Source: Pachypanchax playfairii
Lineage: Eukaryota; Chordata; Actinopteri; Cyprinodontiformes; Aplocheilidae
Length of the DNA: 64,000 bases
Assembly: GCA_006937955.1 (NCBI GenBank)
Contig: SSNP01000137.1
Span: 781,129-845,128 of the forward strand
Direction: 5' to 3'
Shown here: piece after piece, positions 33,228 to 43,553 of the stretch
How the letters are laid out: each line of letters starts with the position of its first letter
How positions within the stretch are numbered: the stretch's first letter is position 1
The notes under the pieces: model-generated
Databases searched by the model: none
What the model was told of the DNA's origin: nothing
What the model saw: only the letters and a program-made list of their open reading frames with translations
Position numbers and translations under genes: made by a program

Positions 33228-34046
33228 CAGACCTGCCAACCTGTACACATTTTGCGTAGCAAGTACCCAATTTGGCATCTAAATACGCGAGTACGACTTG
33301 CCCCTCTAAACTATGCTAAAAGCTGCGCACATGTGAGTTCTGTAAAAAAAATGCTGGAGCGTGGTTTCAGCCAATCATCGCAGAAAAGCAGAGAAAACAA
33401 AGTCTGCCTAACCTATAGCGTAACACCCCCGCCTCCGCCTCCCCACTTCGTCCTGTGTCCTGCTGCCCGCTCCTTCTAAGAATCTCTCCATCCTCCGGTT
33501 CCCTACTTGCTGCTGTCTCGGTGTGTGTGAGGACGTGCGTGTGCGGGTCTGTGTGTGTCAGCGGACCGGCCAGCCTTCGGTGAATGTGAACCATTGCACG
33601 ACAAATGACCTCCATAACCCATCGCTAGTGCTTTGATAACCTTATGCGGGAGGCAACGAGCGGTCCGTCAATGAAACCCCTCTGCTGATTGGTCCTTGAT
33701 TGGGCTGTCGTTGCTAGCCCGCCTGTGAACGATACATGCCCAAGTGCACGCACGAAATTTGCGTGTCGCTTTATCAGTGATCAGGTCACAGCAGCGCTGA
33801 TCATTGATCACTGATCATTGATTAACAGAGAAGGGAGGGCAAAAATAAATAGTCTTCTTTCTTAATCTCATTGACAAAAATCAAATATGTAATAAATGAT
33901 CTGAATCTTACAACCAAAGTGGTCATTTGATGTGAAATGTGTAGAAATTATTTGTTGTATAGAGTAAATATTAAGTCCAATATATAGTCTACAGAAAAAA
34001 GAGAACGAGGCAACGGTATACGTGTGTGTCTGTGTGTATTTTTGCC

Positions 34047-34078
<32 letters not shown>

Positions 34079-34170
34079 ATGTGTGTATGTATGTATCGCA
34101 AAATTCTTCTCAGAAAAAGCCGCGCAACCCAAGGGGTACTCAAATCTTTTTGACAAGGTTGGCAGGTCTG
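33228..34170. mobile_element. hAT-like non-autonomous element, CAGACCTGCCAACCT termini
   Basis: A perfect 15-base inverted repeat CAGACCTGCCAACCT occurs at both ends, directly flanked by aaaatg at 33222-33227 and 34171-34176 (6-base duplication). The 943-base body holds a C-rich segment (33420-33500) and an AT/GT microsatellite (about 34044-34096) but no transposase domain. CAG-type ends suggest hAT; the short duplication leaves the subgroup open. Confidence 0.75.
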
Positions 34171-34176
34171 AAAATG

Positions 34177-35511
34177 GCAATTTTTTTTAGATTTGAGTTT
34201 CAACACAACTTTTAAAAGTTCTTATCTAACAGAAACACAAATAAAACTCTTCACCTGGTGAATATTTTACAGCTACATTCTTTTCCACTACCATGATAAG
34301 TGAAACACTGATAAGACCATGTGTTTTTCATTCACTGTTGGAATGGGACAAATGGTCAAACCTCTGGCTGATTTTGGCAGGAAGTCTTCTGCATTTAGAT
34401 CATCATCTACGAGAGCAAAGTTCTACCTGAAATAGCTGTTAGTTCTGACTGGTTATGTGTGTGCATCACTGAATCGCTCAAATTCTAGAAAAGTTGTCTG
34501 AACATAAAAATAATTTTATTGCATTAAACAATGTTTTAGTTCTAAATTAAAAAAAAAATCCTAGAAACTATATGTTTTTAATGTTTTACAAAATAATATG
34601 TTGTCTAAAAAGATATCTTTAAGAGCATGTCACATGGCTAAAGAACATATCAAACTGGTTTTTGTGCAAAAACCAAAATCCCACCAACTAAATAAAGTTG
34701 GTCCAGTTGGTTGGGTTACAAGACAGAAATCCTTCTGCTGTCACTTCTAGACTTCTCCACACACACACATTCACATCTATGTGTGTACAATCATCTTTGC
34801 CTCCTCTCCACTTGGATGAATGCCAGCTGGTATGTGTTGAAGACAAGGACAAGAAAGGACAGAAGCAAAGAGAGGCAAAGCAAGAGACCGACAACAGGGA
34901 AGACGAATGGCCACTAGGGACCAACACTGAGATGGATGAAGAAATGAAGAGAGAGAAAATTGTAGGTAATGGTAAGAGGAAAAATGAAAAAGTACAATGA
35001 CTAAGAGACAGTGAAAGAAAACCAGTTTTAAAGGATCAAATAAGTAAAAAGTAGATGTACCTTTTGTTTTTTCCATATGATATTATTTTTGACATCTCTG
35101 TAACAGGAACAGGATCACTTTCTGAGGAGAGCGTGTTACAGGAAGAAGTCTAGCAATCATATCCTATTCCTTTTTGGAATACAAACTTTGAAACTCTCCA
35201 GACGGGCTTATCAGAAACCAAATGAAACAGTGACAATGGAATTCCTTTGTATTCAAATACTCTAATGAGAATTGACAATGAAAAATTACATTCTGCTCAG
35301 AAGACACTTGTGATTTACAAATGTCTTAATGTAGTTTTTTAAAAAGATTTTCTTTAATCTGAACTTTTTCATTTCTAATAACATGGAATGAACATAGGTG
35401 TTCTTTTCACTGTGCAGATTAAAGTGCACGTGCAGCCAGAATAGATGTTAAACCTATAAATACTCATAGAAAAACAAAAAGGACTTCCATCCAGGAATAA
35501 AAGACTAATTA
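34177..35511. other. No gene recognised
   Basis: AT-rich sequence. The overlapping frames at 34688-35076 are low complexity (charged or poly-Ser) and have no domain. Confidence 0.5.
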
Positions 35512-36218
35512 TAGTGGACGACGGTTATATGCACAAACTCGGTGCCCAGCAGTTTAGTGCATATAAGCGTTGTGTGTATTTATCCTTCGGTGGTCATTTG
35601 GACTGTAAACACGGGTAGCAGTGTTCGGTATTGAAAACTGATAATTGGAAATGATGTAATAACACAATTACAATATATTAGGAGAATAAGACTCTCAAAC
35701 AGATCAAGTTATCTGTAGAGCAGATCCACTATGACACAAACAGAGGCACCAGATACGTGCGCATTGAAGGCCAGGGTAACAGCACAGAATAAGTTACAGT
35801 TAGTAACAGAACGGTTTTCTATATCCAATATTAAGAACTTAGGATTGGGTACCAAAAACCAGTAGAATAAATGTTACATTTGACACTATTTCACACTGAG
35901 GAAGTCGGTGATTAATTTTTTGCGACCCTCTGTCAGCTTCAGACAGACGTGCGTAAACGCCAGAGCATCCTGGTTCCAGTCACATGACAGTGAGAGTGTA
36001 TGGGAGAACACCAGTGGAGGTGCACGGTCAAGTAACTAGTGAGAAACAGCAGGATTCAGTGAGATGCATGTATGATACCTCCAAATGTTTTGTGCATATA
36101 TCCGTTGGCACTGTGCATACAAGCGTAAGGATTCTCTATGACGCAGGAAAGTGCCCAGCAGTTTTGTGCAGATTAGCGTTGTACATATAAGCGTTGTGAA
36201 TATAACTGTTTTCCACTG
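35512..36218. mobile_element. MITE with TAGTGGA..GGTTATAT termini, possibly pogo-like
   Basis: The left end is TAGTGGACGACGGTTATAT and the reverse complement of the right end CAGTGGAAAACAGTTATAT, 15 of 19 identical. Motifs such as GTGCATATAAGCGTTGTG recur near both ends, like the repeated subterminal words of pogo-type elements. No clean TA pair was confirmed and no transposase block was found. Confidence 0.5.
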
Positions 36219-37313
36219 AAATTCTGTTCCTATTTCACAATAAAAGTTTAAAGTTTTCACACTGTTTCAAAGACTCTGAACACCATATTTAATGTCACAC
36301 TGGGTTTGTTATAATGTCTACATTTGACATCCTGGTATGTGACATTTTAGACATTCAGCACAGGTAAGAGGTGGAGGACAGAGACATTAATGCATCACCT
36401 TCCATGCAAGACACCTGAGGTCAAGACCCATGTATTTTCTACAGTCCTTTCTACTGTGCCCTAATTCAGAATATTTGGAATTAATAATTTATGCCAAGTT
36501 TCTGTATTTTACAACTGTATATATTTTGCAATAAATAGTTAGTGTAAGACAATTATAAATTATAAGATGATATAAAATGTACAAATTGTGGCTCTCGGTT
36601 GATGTGACCCTCATGTTACTCTAAACAGAAGAAAAACTTTTTTATTCTTATTCATCTGTCGTATTTAGAAAAATTGCAAAAAATCCAATAACACATTTTG
36701 GGTTGAGACCAGGATGCGATTTGGTGGGTGGGGGGGATTTACCCCCCTTTGCTTTTGCTGCCCCCCCCCCATCCTTCATTTTTCTTCATCCAGTACCTGG
36801 ATCATAAATCTGTCGCTTTTTTTTTGTCTATAATTTTCTTGTCTATAAATTACTATTTTATACATAAAATAAACTATCAAAATTACTTTTTTACTGTTGT
36901 TTTTTTACTTTCATAGTAGTAAAACATAATTCAGATGTTGCAAGAATCACTGAAACATGAAATATTTACATCAAAGTCACTGATCTGCTTGAAAAACGTC
37001 TTTACACAAATTGCTCTTTATCTCCACTTTTAGTCCTGATACGTGAATTTTCATGAAAGTTTCTCTTTTGTGCTGCAGATCACTAAATAACAGAAAGAGG
37101 TAGAAACAATTTTTTTGGGTGGTTTCAGAATTCACACAGTCATAGGAGAAAATATTCTGTGAGCCTTCAAAAATCAGTAAACATGCTAAATATCTCTGAC
37201 ACTGAGGGGGATATGAAATCTGAAAGTGGCATTGAATGAGGTAACTAACGTTATTACTGTGGACTGTTATTTTGTCAAATAAATAAGCACCGTGTGTCTA
37301 ATGTGTGTATGTA
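36219..37313. other. No gene recognised
   Basis: AT-rich sequence with short T and C/G homopolymers (about 36726-36775). No domain-bearing frame. Confidence 0.5.
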
Positions 37314-38915
37314 CAGTGGGGCAAAAAAGTATTTAGTCAGCCACCAATTGTGTAAGTTCTCCCACTTAAAAAGATCAGAGAGGCCTGTAATTTTCATCAT
37401 AGGTATACCTCAACTATGAGAGACAAAATGAGGAAAAAAAATCCAGAAAATCACATTGTCTGATTTTTAAAGAATTTATTTGCAAATTATGATGGAAAAT
37501 AAGTATTTGGTCACCTACAAACAAGTAAGATTTCTGGCTTTCACAGACCTGTAACTTCTTTAAGAGGCTCCTCGGTCCTCCACTCGTTACCTGTATTAAT
37601 GGCACCTGTGTGAACTCGTTATCAGTATAAAAGACACCTGTCCACAACCTCAAACAGTCACGCTCCAAACTCCACTATGGCCAAGACCAAAGAGCTGTCA
37701 AAGGACACCAGAAACAAAATTGTAGACCTTCACCAGGCTGGGAAGACTGAATCTGCAATAGATAAGCAGCTTGGTGTGAAGAAATCAACTGTGGGAGCAA
37801 TTATTAGAAAATGGAAGACATACAAGACCACTGATAATCTCCCTCGATCTGGGGCTCCACGCAAGATCTCACCCCGTGGGGTCAAAATGATCACAAGAAC
37901 GGTGAGCAAAAACCCCAGAACCACACGGAGGGACCTAGTGAATGACCTGCAGAGAGCTGGGACCAAAGTAACAAAGGCTACCATCAGTAACACACTACGC
38001 CGCCAGGGACTCAAATCCTGCAGTGCCAGACGTGTCCCCCTGCTGAAGCCAGGACACGTCCAGGCCCGTCTGCGGTTTGCTAGAGAGCATTTGGATGATC
38101 CAGAAGAGGATTGGGAGAACATCATATGGTCAGATGAAACCAAAATAGAACTTTTTGGTAGAAACTCAACTTGTCGTGTTTGGAGGGGAAAGAATGCTGA
38201 GTTGGATCCAAAGAACACCATACCTACTGTAAAGCATGGGGGTGGAAACATCATGCTTTGGGGCTGCTTTTCTGCAAGGGGACCAGGACGACTGATCCGT
38301 GTAAAGGAAAGAATGAATGGGGCCATGTATCGTAAGATTTTGAGTGAAAACCTCCTTCCATCAGCAAGGGCATTGAAAATGAGACGTGGCTGGGTCTTTC
38401 AGCATGACAATGATCCCAAACACACCGCCCGGGCAACGAAGGAGTGGCTTCGTAAGAAGCATTTCAAGGTCCTGGAGTGGCCTAGCCAGTCTCCAGATCT
38501 CAACCCCATAGAAAATCTCTGGAGGGAGTTGAAAGTCCGTGTTGCCCAGCGTCAGCCCCAAAACATCACTGCTCTAGAGGAGATCTGCATGGAGGAATGG
38601 GCCAAAATACCAGCAACAGTGTGTGAAAACCTTGTGAAGACTTACAGAAAACGTTTGACCTCTGTCATTGCCAACAAAGGCTATATAACAAAGTATTGAG
38701 ATTAACTTTTGTTATTGACCAAATACTTGTTTTCCACCATAATTTGCAAATAAATTCCTTAAAAATCAGACAATGTGATTTTCTGGATTTTTTTTCCTCA
38801 TTTTGTCTCTCATAGTTGAGGTATACCTATGATGAAAATTACAGGCCTCTCTGATCTTTTTAAGTGGGAGAACTTACACAATTGGTGGCTGACTAAATAC
38901 TTTTTTGCCCCACTG
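37314..38915 (+). mobile_element. Tc1-like transposon, copy 2 (intact), 1602 bases
   Basis: TA flanks at 37312-37313 and 38916-38917. The 200-base inverted repeats lie at 37314-37513 and 38716-38915, starting CAGTGGGGCAAAAAAGTATT. It contains one uninterrupted transposase gene. Together with copy 1 (18180-19773, opposite strand) it forms an inverted pair about 17.5 kb apart. Long TIRs, an intact frame and few differences between copies point to a young family. Confidence 0.95.
37677..38699 (+). CDS. Tc1-like transposase, DD34E, intact (340 aa)
   Basis: A cut-and-paste transposase that binds the element's inverted repeats and inserts at TA. Residues 1-110 form the paired-like double HTH DNA-binding region, with a GRPR-type hinge RSGAPRKIS (57-65) that probably joins the nuclear localisation signal. 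The catalytic triad is visible as D153 (WSDETKIELF), D244 (FQHDNDPKHT) and E279 (DLNPIENLW), with 34 residues between the second Asp and the Glu. The HGGGNIMLWGCFSARG block (187-202) is the glycine-rich box. The length of 340 aa is normal for Tc1 transposases, and the C-terminus NKGYITKY is complete. The start is the ATG at 37677, about 160 bases inside the left inverted repeat's inner edge. No promoter can be identified. Activity is possible but untested. Confidence 0.96.
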   Translation: MAKTKELSKDTRNKIVDLHQAGKTESAIDKQLGVKKSTVGAIIRKWKTYKTTDNLPRSGAPRKISPRGVKMITRTVSKNPRTTRRDLVNDLQRAGTKVTKATISNTLRRQGLKSCSARRVPLLKPGHVQARLRFAREHLDDPEEDWENIIWSDETKIELFGRNSTCRVWRGKNAELDPKNTIPTVKHGGGNIMLWGCFSARGPGRLIRVKERMNGAMYRKILSENLLPSARALKMRRGWVFQHDNDPKHTARATKEWLRKKHFKVLEWPSQSPDLNPIENLWRELKVRVAQRQPQNITALEEICMEEWAKIPATVCENLVKTYRKRLTSVIANKGYITKY

Positions 38916-38917
38916 TA

Positions 38918-39213
38918 TATGCAACCACCCCACCCCTTCCCCCACCCTGTGCCGCGGCCCTTTTGAAAGTGAACCCCACCCCTGCTGTTTTCACAAATTG
39001 CCAGTTTGTAAGGAAAAGTGATTAAAAAAATTGCCATCCACGTGGTATTTCAGGTGTGATGAGGATCACCTGGATTTTAAACTGCTGTTTAAACTGATCA
39101 TATACTAGCTGTCACTTTCTGTAACAAAGGACATGTCTGAGACTGACAGTACAGTTTGGGTAGTGTTTATAAAAGGAGGGAAAGAAAACAGAAACGTCTA
39201 TCCTGTGAAAAAC

Positions 39214-39215
<2 letters not shown>
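38918..39215. other. No gene recognised
   Basis: Short interval with a C-rich patch (38925-38980). Nothing recognisable. Confidence 0.5.

Positions 39216-39273
<58 letters not shown>
39216..39273. repeat. (GT)n microsatellite
   Basis: A near-perfect GT dinucleotide run of about 58 bases. Confidence 0.95.
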
Positions 39274-39275
<2 letters not shown>

Positions 39276-39561
39276 TTGTATTTCTGACCTCCTGGGGACC
39301 CGTTTCCTGACTTTTACTATCTTTCTGGGGTCCGAGGGTTCTTGTGGGGACCGAAGCCTGGTCCCCATCGGGGGGACTCCCCTTTTTAGGGTTAGGGGTT
39401 AGGTTTATAGGTATGGTGTGAATAGAGTTTTAGTTAGTCTTAGGGTTAGTTATAGATCAGTAATGGTTAAGGTTAGTAAAAGGGTTTGGGTTAGGTATAA
39501 ATCTAGTTACTAAAATCAATGGAAGTCAATGGACGGTCCCCATAAGGATACCAAAACACAC
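39274..39561. repeat. Interspersed repeat bounded by GT microsatellites
   Basis: Contains GACCTCCTGGGGACC, CTTGTGGGGACCGAAGCCTG and TTAGGGTTAGGGGTTAGG, and lies exactly between two GT arrays. I recall similar 'GGGGACC' units beside CA/GT repeats in fish DNA. The TTAGGG words are part of this unit; there are too few for a true telomere relic. Confidence 0.5.
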
Positions 39562-39580
39562 GTGTGTGTGTGTGTGTGTG

Positions 39581-39647
<67 letters not shown>

Positions 39648-39650
39648 GTG
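39562..39650. repeat. (GT)n microsatellite, interrupted
   Basis: About 89 bases of GT with two GC interruptions. The repetitive CVCV/HTHT frames across it are artefacts of the repeat. Confidence 0.95.
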
Positions 39651-41027
39651 GGTGTTTGTACTGTCAATCCATAACCCTGTGAGATTCAAGTCCTCTCTAG
39701 AGTCTGAATTTGTCAAGAGTACCAGATTGGCTTGTATGTCTCTCTCTCTCCTTCTCCCTCACACACACACACACTCACACACAGAAGCAACCGCTCATTG
39801 GGGCAGGAAGGTATTGACACTGTGGGAATACAAGAAGCAGACAGTAATTAGGAGCCAGCCTACTGTACCAGAGGAACACACACACACAATTCAAATATAT
39901 TTTGGAGGTACACACACATACACACACTCAAAATGTAATTAGGTAGGGGCCCTAATGCTCCAGTGGTGAACTGAGCAAGCCCCTGAATACTCGCACAGGG
40001 AACGCCTGAAGACTATAATACAGGGGAAAGGGGTGTGAACACACACACATTAATTAAGTGGCAGCCTACTGGGCGTGAATGGAACAAGGCAGCGGACGAC
40101 CGCAGCGGGAGAGTACTTGAACCAGCAGCAGTTAGGATTAACACAAGCCCACCTGCCAGTTCTCAACAGCACCACACACTTCCCCACCACTTTCTTTCTG
40201 CTTTCCGTCATCAACAAAAACACACCTGTGTTATGACCTAGCTAAGCTAAGCAACATTAAAACACAGGTGTAAACTGTGGTTGAAAGGAAAAGATTTACT
40301 TTTGTAGTTCACACTTCTTTATTTACAAAGTACACATGGAGCATTCTTTACTCAATACACCCTCATTCTGGTGTTTTCAAGATAAATAAAAAACAAAATT
40401 CAACAGACAAAAAATATGCAATAGGTAAATTTAAAAATACAAAACTCCACTTAAAATTGTCTTTTACAAGTAGATCTACTCTACGCAAACTTATAACCTC
40501 TGAAACAAAAGAAAATATGTCTACAAAGACTTCTGAGGCAAAGCACACAAGACAGACTCCACAAAGAAAAGAAAATAACTCGAGTAGTAGGAGAATTGAG
40601 ACTTGTCAGCAAAAGGCCACCACCATTCATACAGCTGCTGACACAAAGCCGAGTCATGTAACAAACACAAAACAAGTCAGATTGGTAAGGTTAAATCCCA
40701 GCTGAGTCTCTTGAATGGAGACGCACCTCCTCTGTGACTGGTAGAGCAGGAGGAGAACGGTCCAATAGAATCAAGCTTCCAAGTGGAGTTCAGAGAAGGC
40801 AGCCAATCACAGACGGGGAACCACACAGCTGGACAAGCAAATTTTGAACTTTCAGCTGCTACAGTGGAATGCAAAAGGAGTGCAGAACAAAACGGTGACT
40901 AGGCATAACATCAGTATATTGGACTGGAGCTTCCAGACTCACACCTGTTCTTATGTATGAGGAGAGTGAGTGAAGTCTTTCAAGAAATGGAGGAATTTTT
41001 CAGAAAAGTATTTTGGAGAACACATAT
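39651..41027. other. No gene recognised; 142-codon frame at 40277-40705 without a domain
   Basis: The region 39940-40230 has weakly repeated words (AATTAGG/AATTAAG ... GCAGCCTACTG / CCAGCCTACTG) that suggest a worn mobile element. The frame at 40277-40705 on the plus strand is Lys/Thr/Ser-rich with no domain or splice context, so it is not called a gene. Confidence 0.45.
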
Positions 41028-41399
41028 TTGTGGTTATTTCTGAAGTATTAACCTGTAATATGAAATATTTTATATCTAAAAAACCGTTAGGAAACACTGA
41101 TTAACAGACCTTTCAATCTGTCTGCATGAAGAGTCGTCAGGCTTCGGCAGCAACTCATTAATATTCATTATACTAATTTGCTGGACTCTGATTGGCTAAC
41201 AAACTAGCCTATGAGAGCAAGGTATACTGTTTCCTGCCCCGCTGCACATCGCAACAGAACATGTAGTCTCGTCCTGTTTGATACGTGTTTATGCTACAGC
41301 TTTTAGCCAGCAGCATTCTAGGCGTGGTTTCAACTGCGGGAGCTTCCGAATACTAATGAACAAAGGAGTTGTGTCGAGACAAATAGAGGCCGTTCGAAC

Positions 41400-42049
41400 T
41401 AGAGATGCACCGATCCGATACTAATATCTGTATTGGTCCCGATATTGACGAAAATTCTAGATCGGGTATCGGTGACAATGGGCCCGATCCATAAAAACAG
41501 ATCTATTCAGTCTAATTCTATGATGTGCGCTGTGAGTGACGTCATGCGCCAGTGCTACGCTGTGCAGAGAGACTCACATTGATTTCAAAATGGAGCGAGC
41601 AAAAGGACCAGCCATGTGGAACTTTTTCACACCACCTCAGCCAACACATTCCACTGCTACGTGCAATATTTGAGGAGGTAATCAAGCATCTACAGAGATT
41701 TCACCCCAAAGAGCACACTGAGTTGAATGAACGAAATAAGCAAAAGGGAGGTGACATGAAGCAGTTAACTTTGAGGGAGATGAAAGAAGGAGGTGAAAAG
41801 TTTCCACCTAACAGTGTACATGCAACAAAAATTACAGAGAAGGATACTGAACTTTATCGTCAATGATGGACAGCTTGTTGTTTAAGTTACGGGATTCCAG
41901 CTGCCAATGAAAACAAAAATTGATTTGATATGCCTTTATTTAATCACCTGTAGCTGTGTTTTACTGTATCGGATCGATATCGACCGATACTAAACCTCTG
42001 ATATTGGTATCTGTATCAAAATTAAAAAATGTGGATCGGTGCATCCCTA
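41400..42049 (+). mobile_element. Deleted hAT (ZBED-type) element nested in the TTAA copy
   Basis: Inverted repeats TAGAGATGCACCGATC and TAGGGATGCACCGATC lie at the two ends, flanked by gttcgaac (41392-41399) and gttcgaaa (42050-42057), an 8-base duplication with one mismatch. It inserted into the AGAGGCC-family copy, so it is younger. It carries the remains of a transposase N-terminus but lacks the catalytic core. Confidence 0.85.
41552..41866 (+). pseudogene. hAT transposase relic with BED-finger pieces
   Basis: One frame gives MERAKGPAMWNFFT and TATCNI followed by a stop, matching the W.FF and first Cys region of a BED finger. Another frame gives HLQRFHPKEHTELNERN, the H-x4-H second half. 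The pieces are in different frames and the middle of the finger and the whole RNase-H-like core are missing. The end reads ITEKDTELYRQ and then stops. It is non-functional. Confidence 0.65.
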
Positions 42050-42332
42050 GTTCGAAATTGGATTTTATCACCACCTGTGTAGCTTGAGAGATTAAAACTG
42101 AAAGAGAAGTTACTGACCTGTTTTCACACCCACTATGAAGGTAAGAACACCTGTGGAGCTAAAATATTCAACACAAACCTCAGAAAAAACATTTTTAATG
42201 AAAGGGCCTCTTTAAAGAAAGTAGCAGATTTGTCGACAAAAACTCTCAGGAGACTCTTTTGGATTGTGATAATGAGACTGGGATTAAACAAGGATACGTA
42301 CAAGCAGTTTCTAGAACATAATTATATATATA

Positions 42333-43553
42333 CACTCACCGGCCACTTTATTAGGTACACCTGTCCAACTGCTCGTTAACACTTAATTTCTAATCAGCCA
42401 ATCACATGGCGGCAACTCAGTGCATTTAGGCATGTACACATGGTCAAGACAATCTCCTGCAGTTCAAACCGAGCATCAGTATGGGGAAGAAAGGTGATTT
42501 GAGTGACTTTGAACATGGCATGGTTGTTGGTGCCAGAATGGCTGGTCTGAGTATTTCAGAAACTGCTGATCTACTGGGATTTTCACGCACAACCATCTCT
42601 AGGGTTTACAGAGAATGGTCCGAAAAAGAAAAAATATCCAGTGAGCGGCAGTTCTGTGGGCGGAAATGCCTTGTTGATGCCAGAGGTCAGAGGAGAATGG
42701 CCAGACTGGTTCGAGCTGATAGAAAGGCAACAGTGACTCAAATAACCACTCGTTACAACCAAGGTAGGCAGAAGAGCATCTCTGAACGCACAGTACGTCG
42801 AACTTTGAGGCAGATGGGCTACAGCACCAGAAGACCACGCTGGGTGCCACTCCTTTCAGCTAAGAACAGGAAACTGAGGCTACAATTTGCACAAGCTCAT
42901 CGAAATTGGACAATAGAAGATTGGAAAAACGTTGCCTGGTCTGATGAGTCTCAATTTCTGCTGCGACATTCGGATGGTAGGGTCAGAATTTGGCGTCAAC
43001 AACATGAAAGCATGGATCCATCCTGCCTTGTATCAACGGTTCAGGCTGGTGGTGGTGGTGTAATGGTGTGGGGAATATTTTCTTGGCCCTCTTTGGGCCC
43101 CTTGGTACCAACTGAGCATCGTTACAACGCCACAGCCTACCTGAGTATTGTTGCTGACCATGTCCATCCCTTTATGACCACAATGTACCCAACTTCTGAT
43201 GGCTACTTTCAGCAGGATAATGCGCCATGTCATAAAGCTGGAATCATCTCGGACTGGTTTCTTGAACATGACAATGAGTTCACTGTACTCAAATGGCCTC
43301 CACAGTCACCAGATCTCAATCCAATAGAGCATCTTTGGGATGTGGTGGAACGGGAGATTTGCATCATGGATGTGCAGCCGACAAATCTGCGCCAACTGTG
43401 TGATGCCATCATGTCAATATGGACCAAACTCTCTGAGGAATGCTTCCAGCACCTTGTTGAATCTATGCCACGAAGAATTGAGGCAGTTCTGAAGGCAAAA
43501 GGGGGTCCAACCCTTTACTAGCATGGTGTACCTAATAAAGTGGCCGGTGAGTG
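42333..43553 (+). mobile_element. Tc1/mariner element with DD36E transposase, intact
   Basis: The left terminus is CACTCACCGGCCACTTTATT, followed by AGGTACAC; the same sequence in reverse ends at 43553. TA precedes the element (42331-42332). After the right end comes TG and then TA within a short TA/TG microsatellite, so the exact right flank is blurred by slippage. It is about 1.22 kb with short (28-base) inverted repeats, unlike the 200-base repeats of the other Tc1 elements here. It inserted about 120 bases beyond the TTAA copy. Confidence 0.93.
42481..43521 (+). CDS. Tc1/mariner transposase, DD36E, intact (346 aa)
   Basis: Residues 1-110 form two HTH motifs (LSISETADLLGFSRTTISRV is the first recognition helix region). 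The catalytic residues are D155 (WSDESQFLLRHSDGR), D246 (YFQQDNAPCHKAG) and E283 (PDLNPIEHLWD). There are 36 residues between D246 and E283, two more than classical Tc1, because the segment after SDWF is longer (LEHDNEFTVLKW). A DD36E group named Incomer has been described in fish and other animals and is the likely home of this protein; I could not confirm it by search. The glycine-rich AGGGGVMVWGIFSW box (189-202) and the C-terminus KAKGGPTLY are present. There are no internal stops, so it could be functional. The start is ATG 42481, 148 bases inside the element. Confidence 0.95.
   Translation: MGKKGDLSDFEHGMVVGARMAGLSISETADLLGFSRTTISRVYREWSEKEKISSERQFCGRKCLVDARGQRRMARLVRADRKATVTQITTRYNQGRQKSISERTVRRTLRQMGYSTRRPRWVPLLSAKNRKLRLQFAQAHRNWTIEDWKNVAWSDESQFLLRHSDGRVRIWRQQHESMDPSCLVSTVQAGGGGVMVWGIFSWPSLGPLVPTEHRYNATAYLSIVADHVHPFMTTMYPTSDGYFQQDNAPCHKAGIISDWFLEHDNEFTVLKWPPQSPDLNPIEHLWDVVEREICIMDVQPTNLRQLCDAIMSIWTKLSEECFQHLVESMPRRIEAVLKAKGGPTLY

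Larger units (their letters stand above)
41028..42211 (+). mobile_element. TTAA element, AGAGGCC family, copy 3, split by a hAT insertion
   Basis: The left end is truncated: homology to copies 1 and 2 begins at about 41028 with TTTGTGGTTATTTCTGAAG. The right end is GGGCCTCT followed by TTAA (42212-42215). The body is split at 41399/42050 by a 650-base hAT element. Without the insertion and its duplicated target it would be about 526 bases. The ATGAAG|GTAAGA start-plus-donor segment seen in copy 2 is kept (about 42135-42148). Confidence 0.8.

Noticed and set aside
33868..34206. His/Thr-rich frame (HTHTHT)
   Set aside because: It is a GT/AT microsatellite read in frame, inside a non-autonomous hAT-like element.
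39380..39500. Interstitial telomere
   Set aside because: There are only a few TTAGGG-like words, imperfect and embedded in a dispersed repeat.
40277..40705. 142-codon open frame
   Set aside because: It is Lys/Thr/Ser-rich with no recognisable domain, start context, or splice sites; a frame of this length can occur by chance in a 64-kb window.
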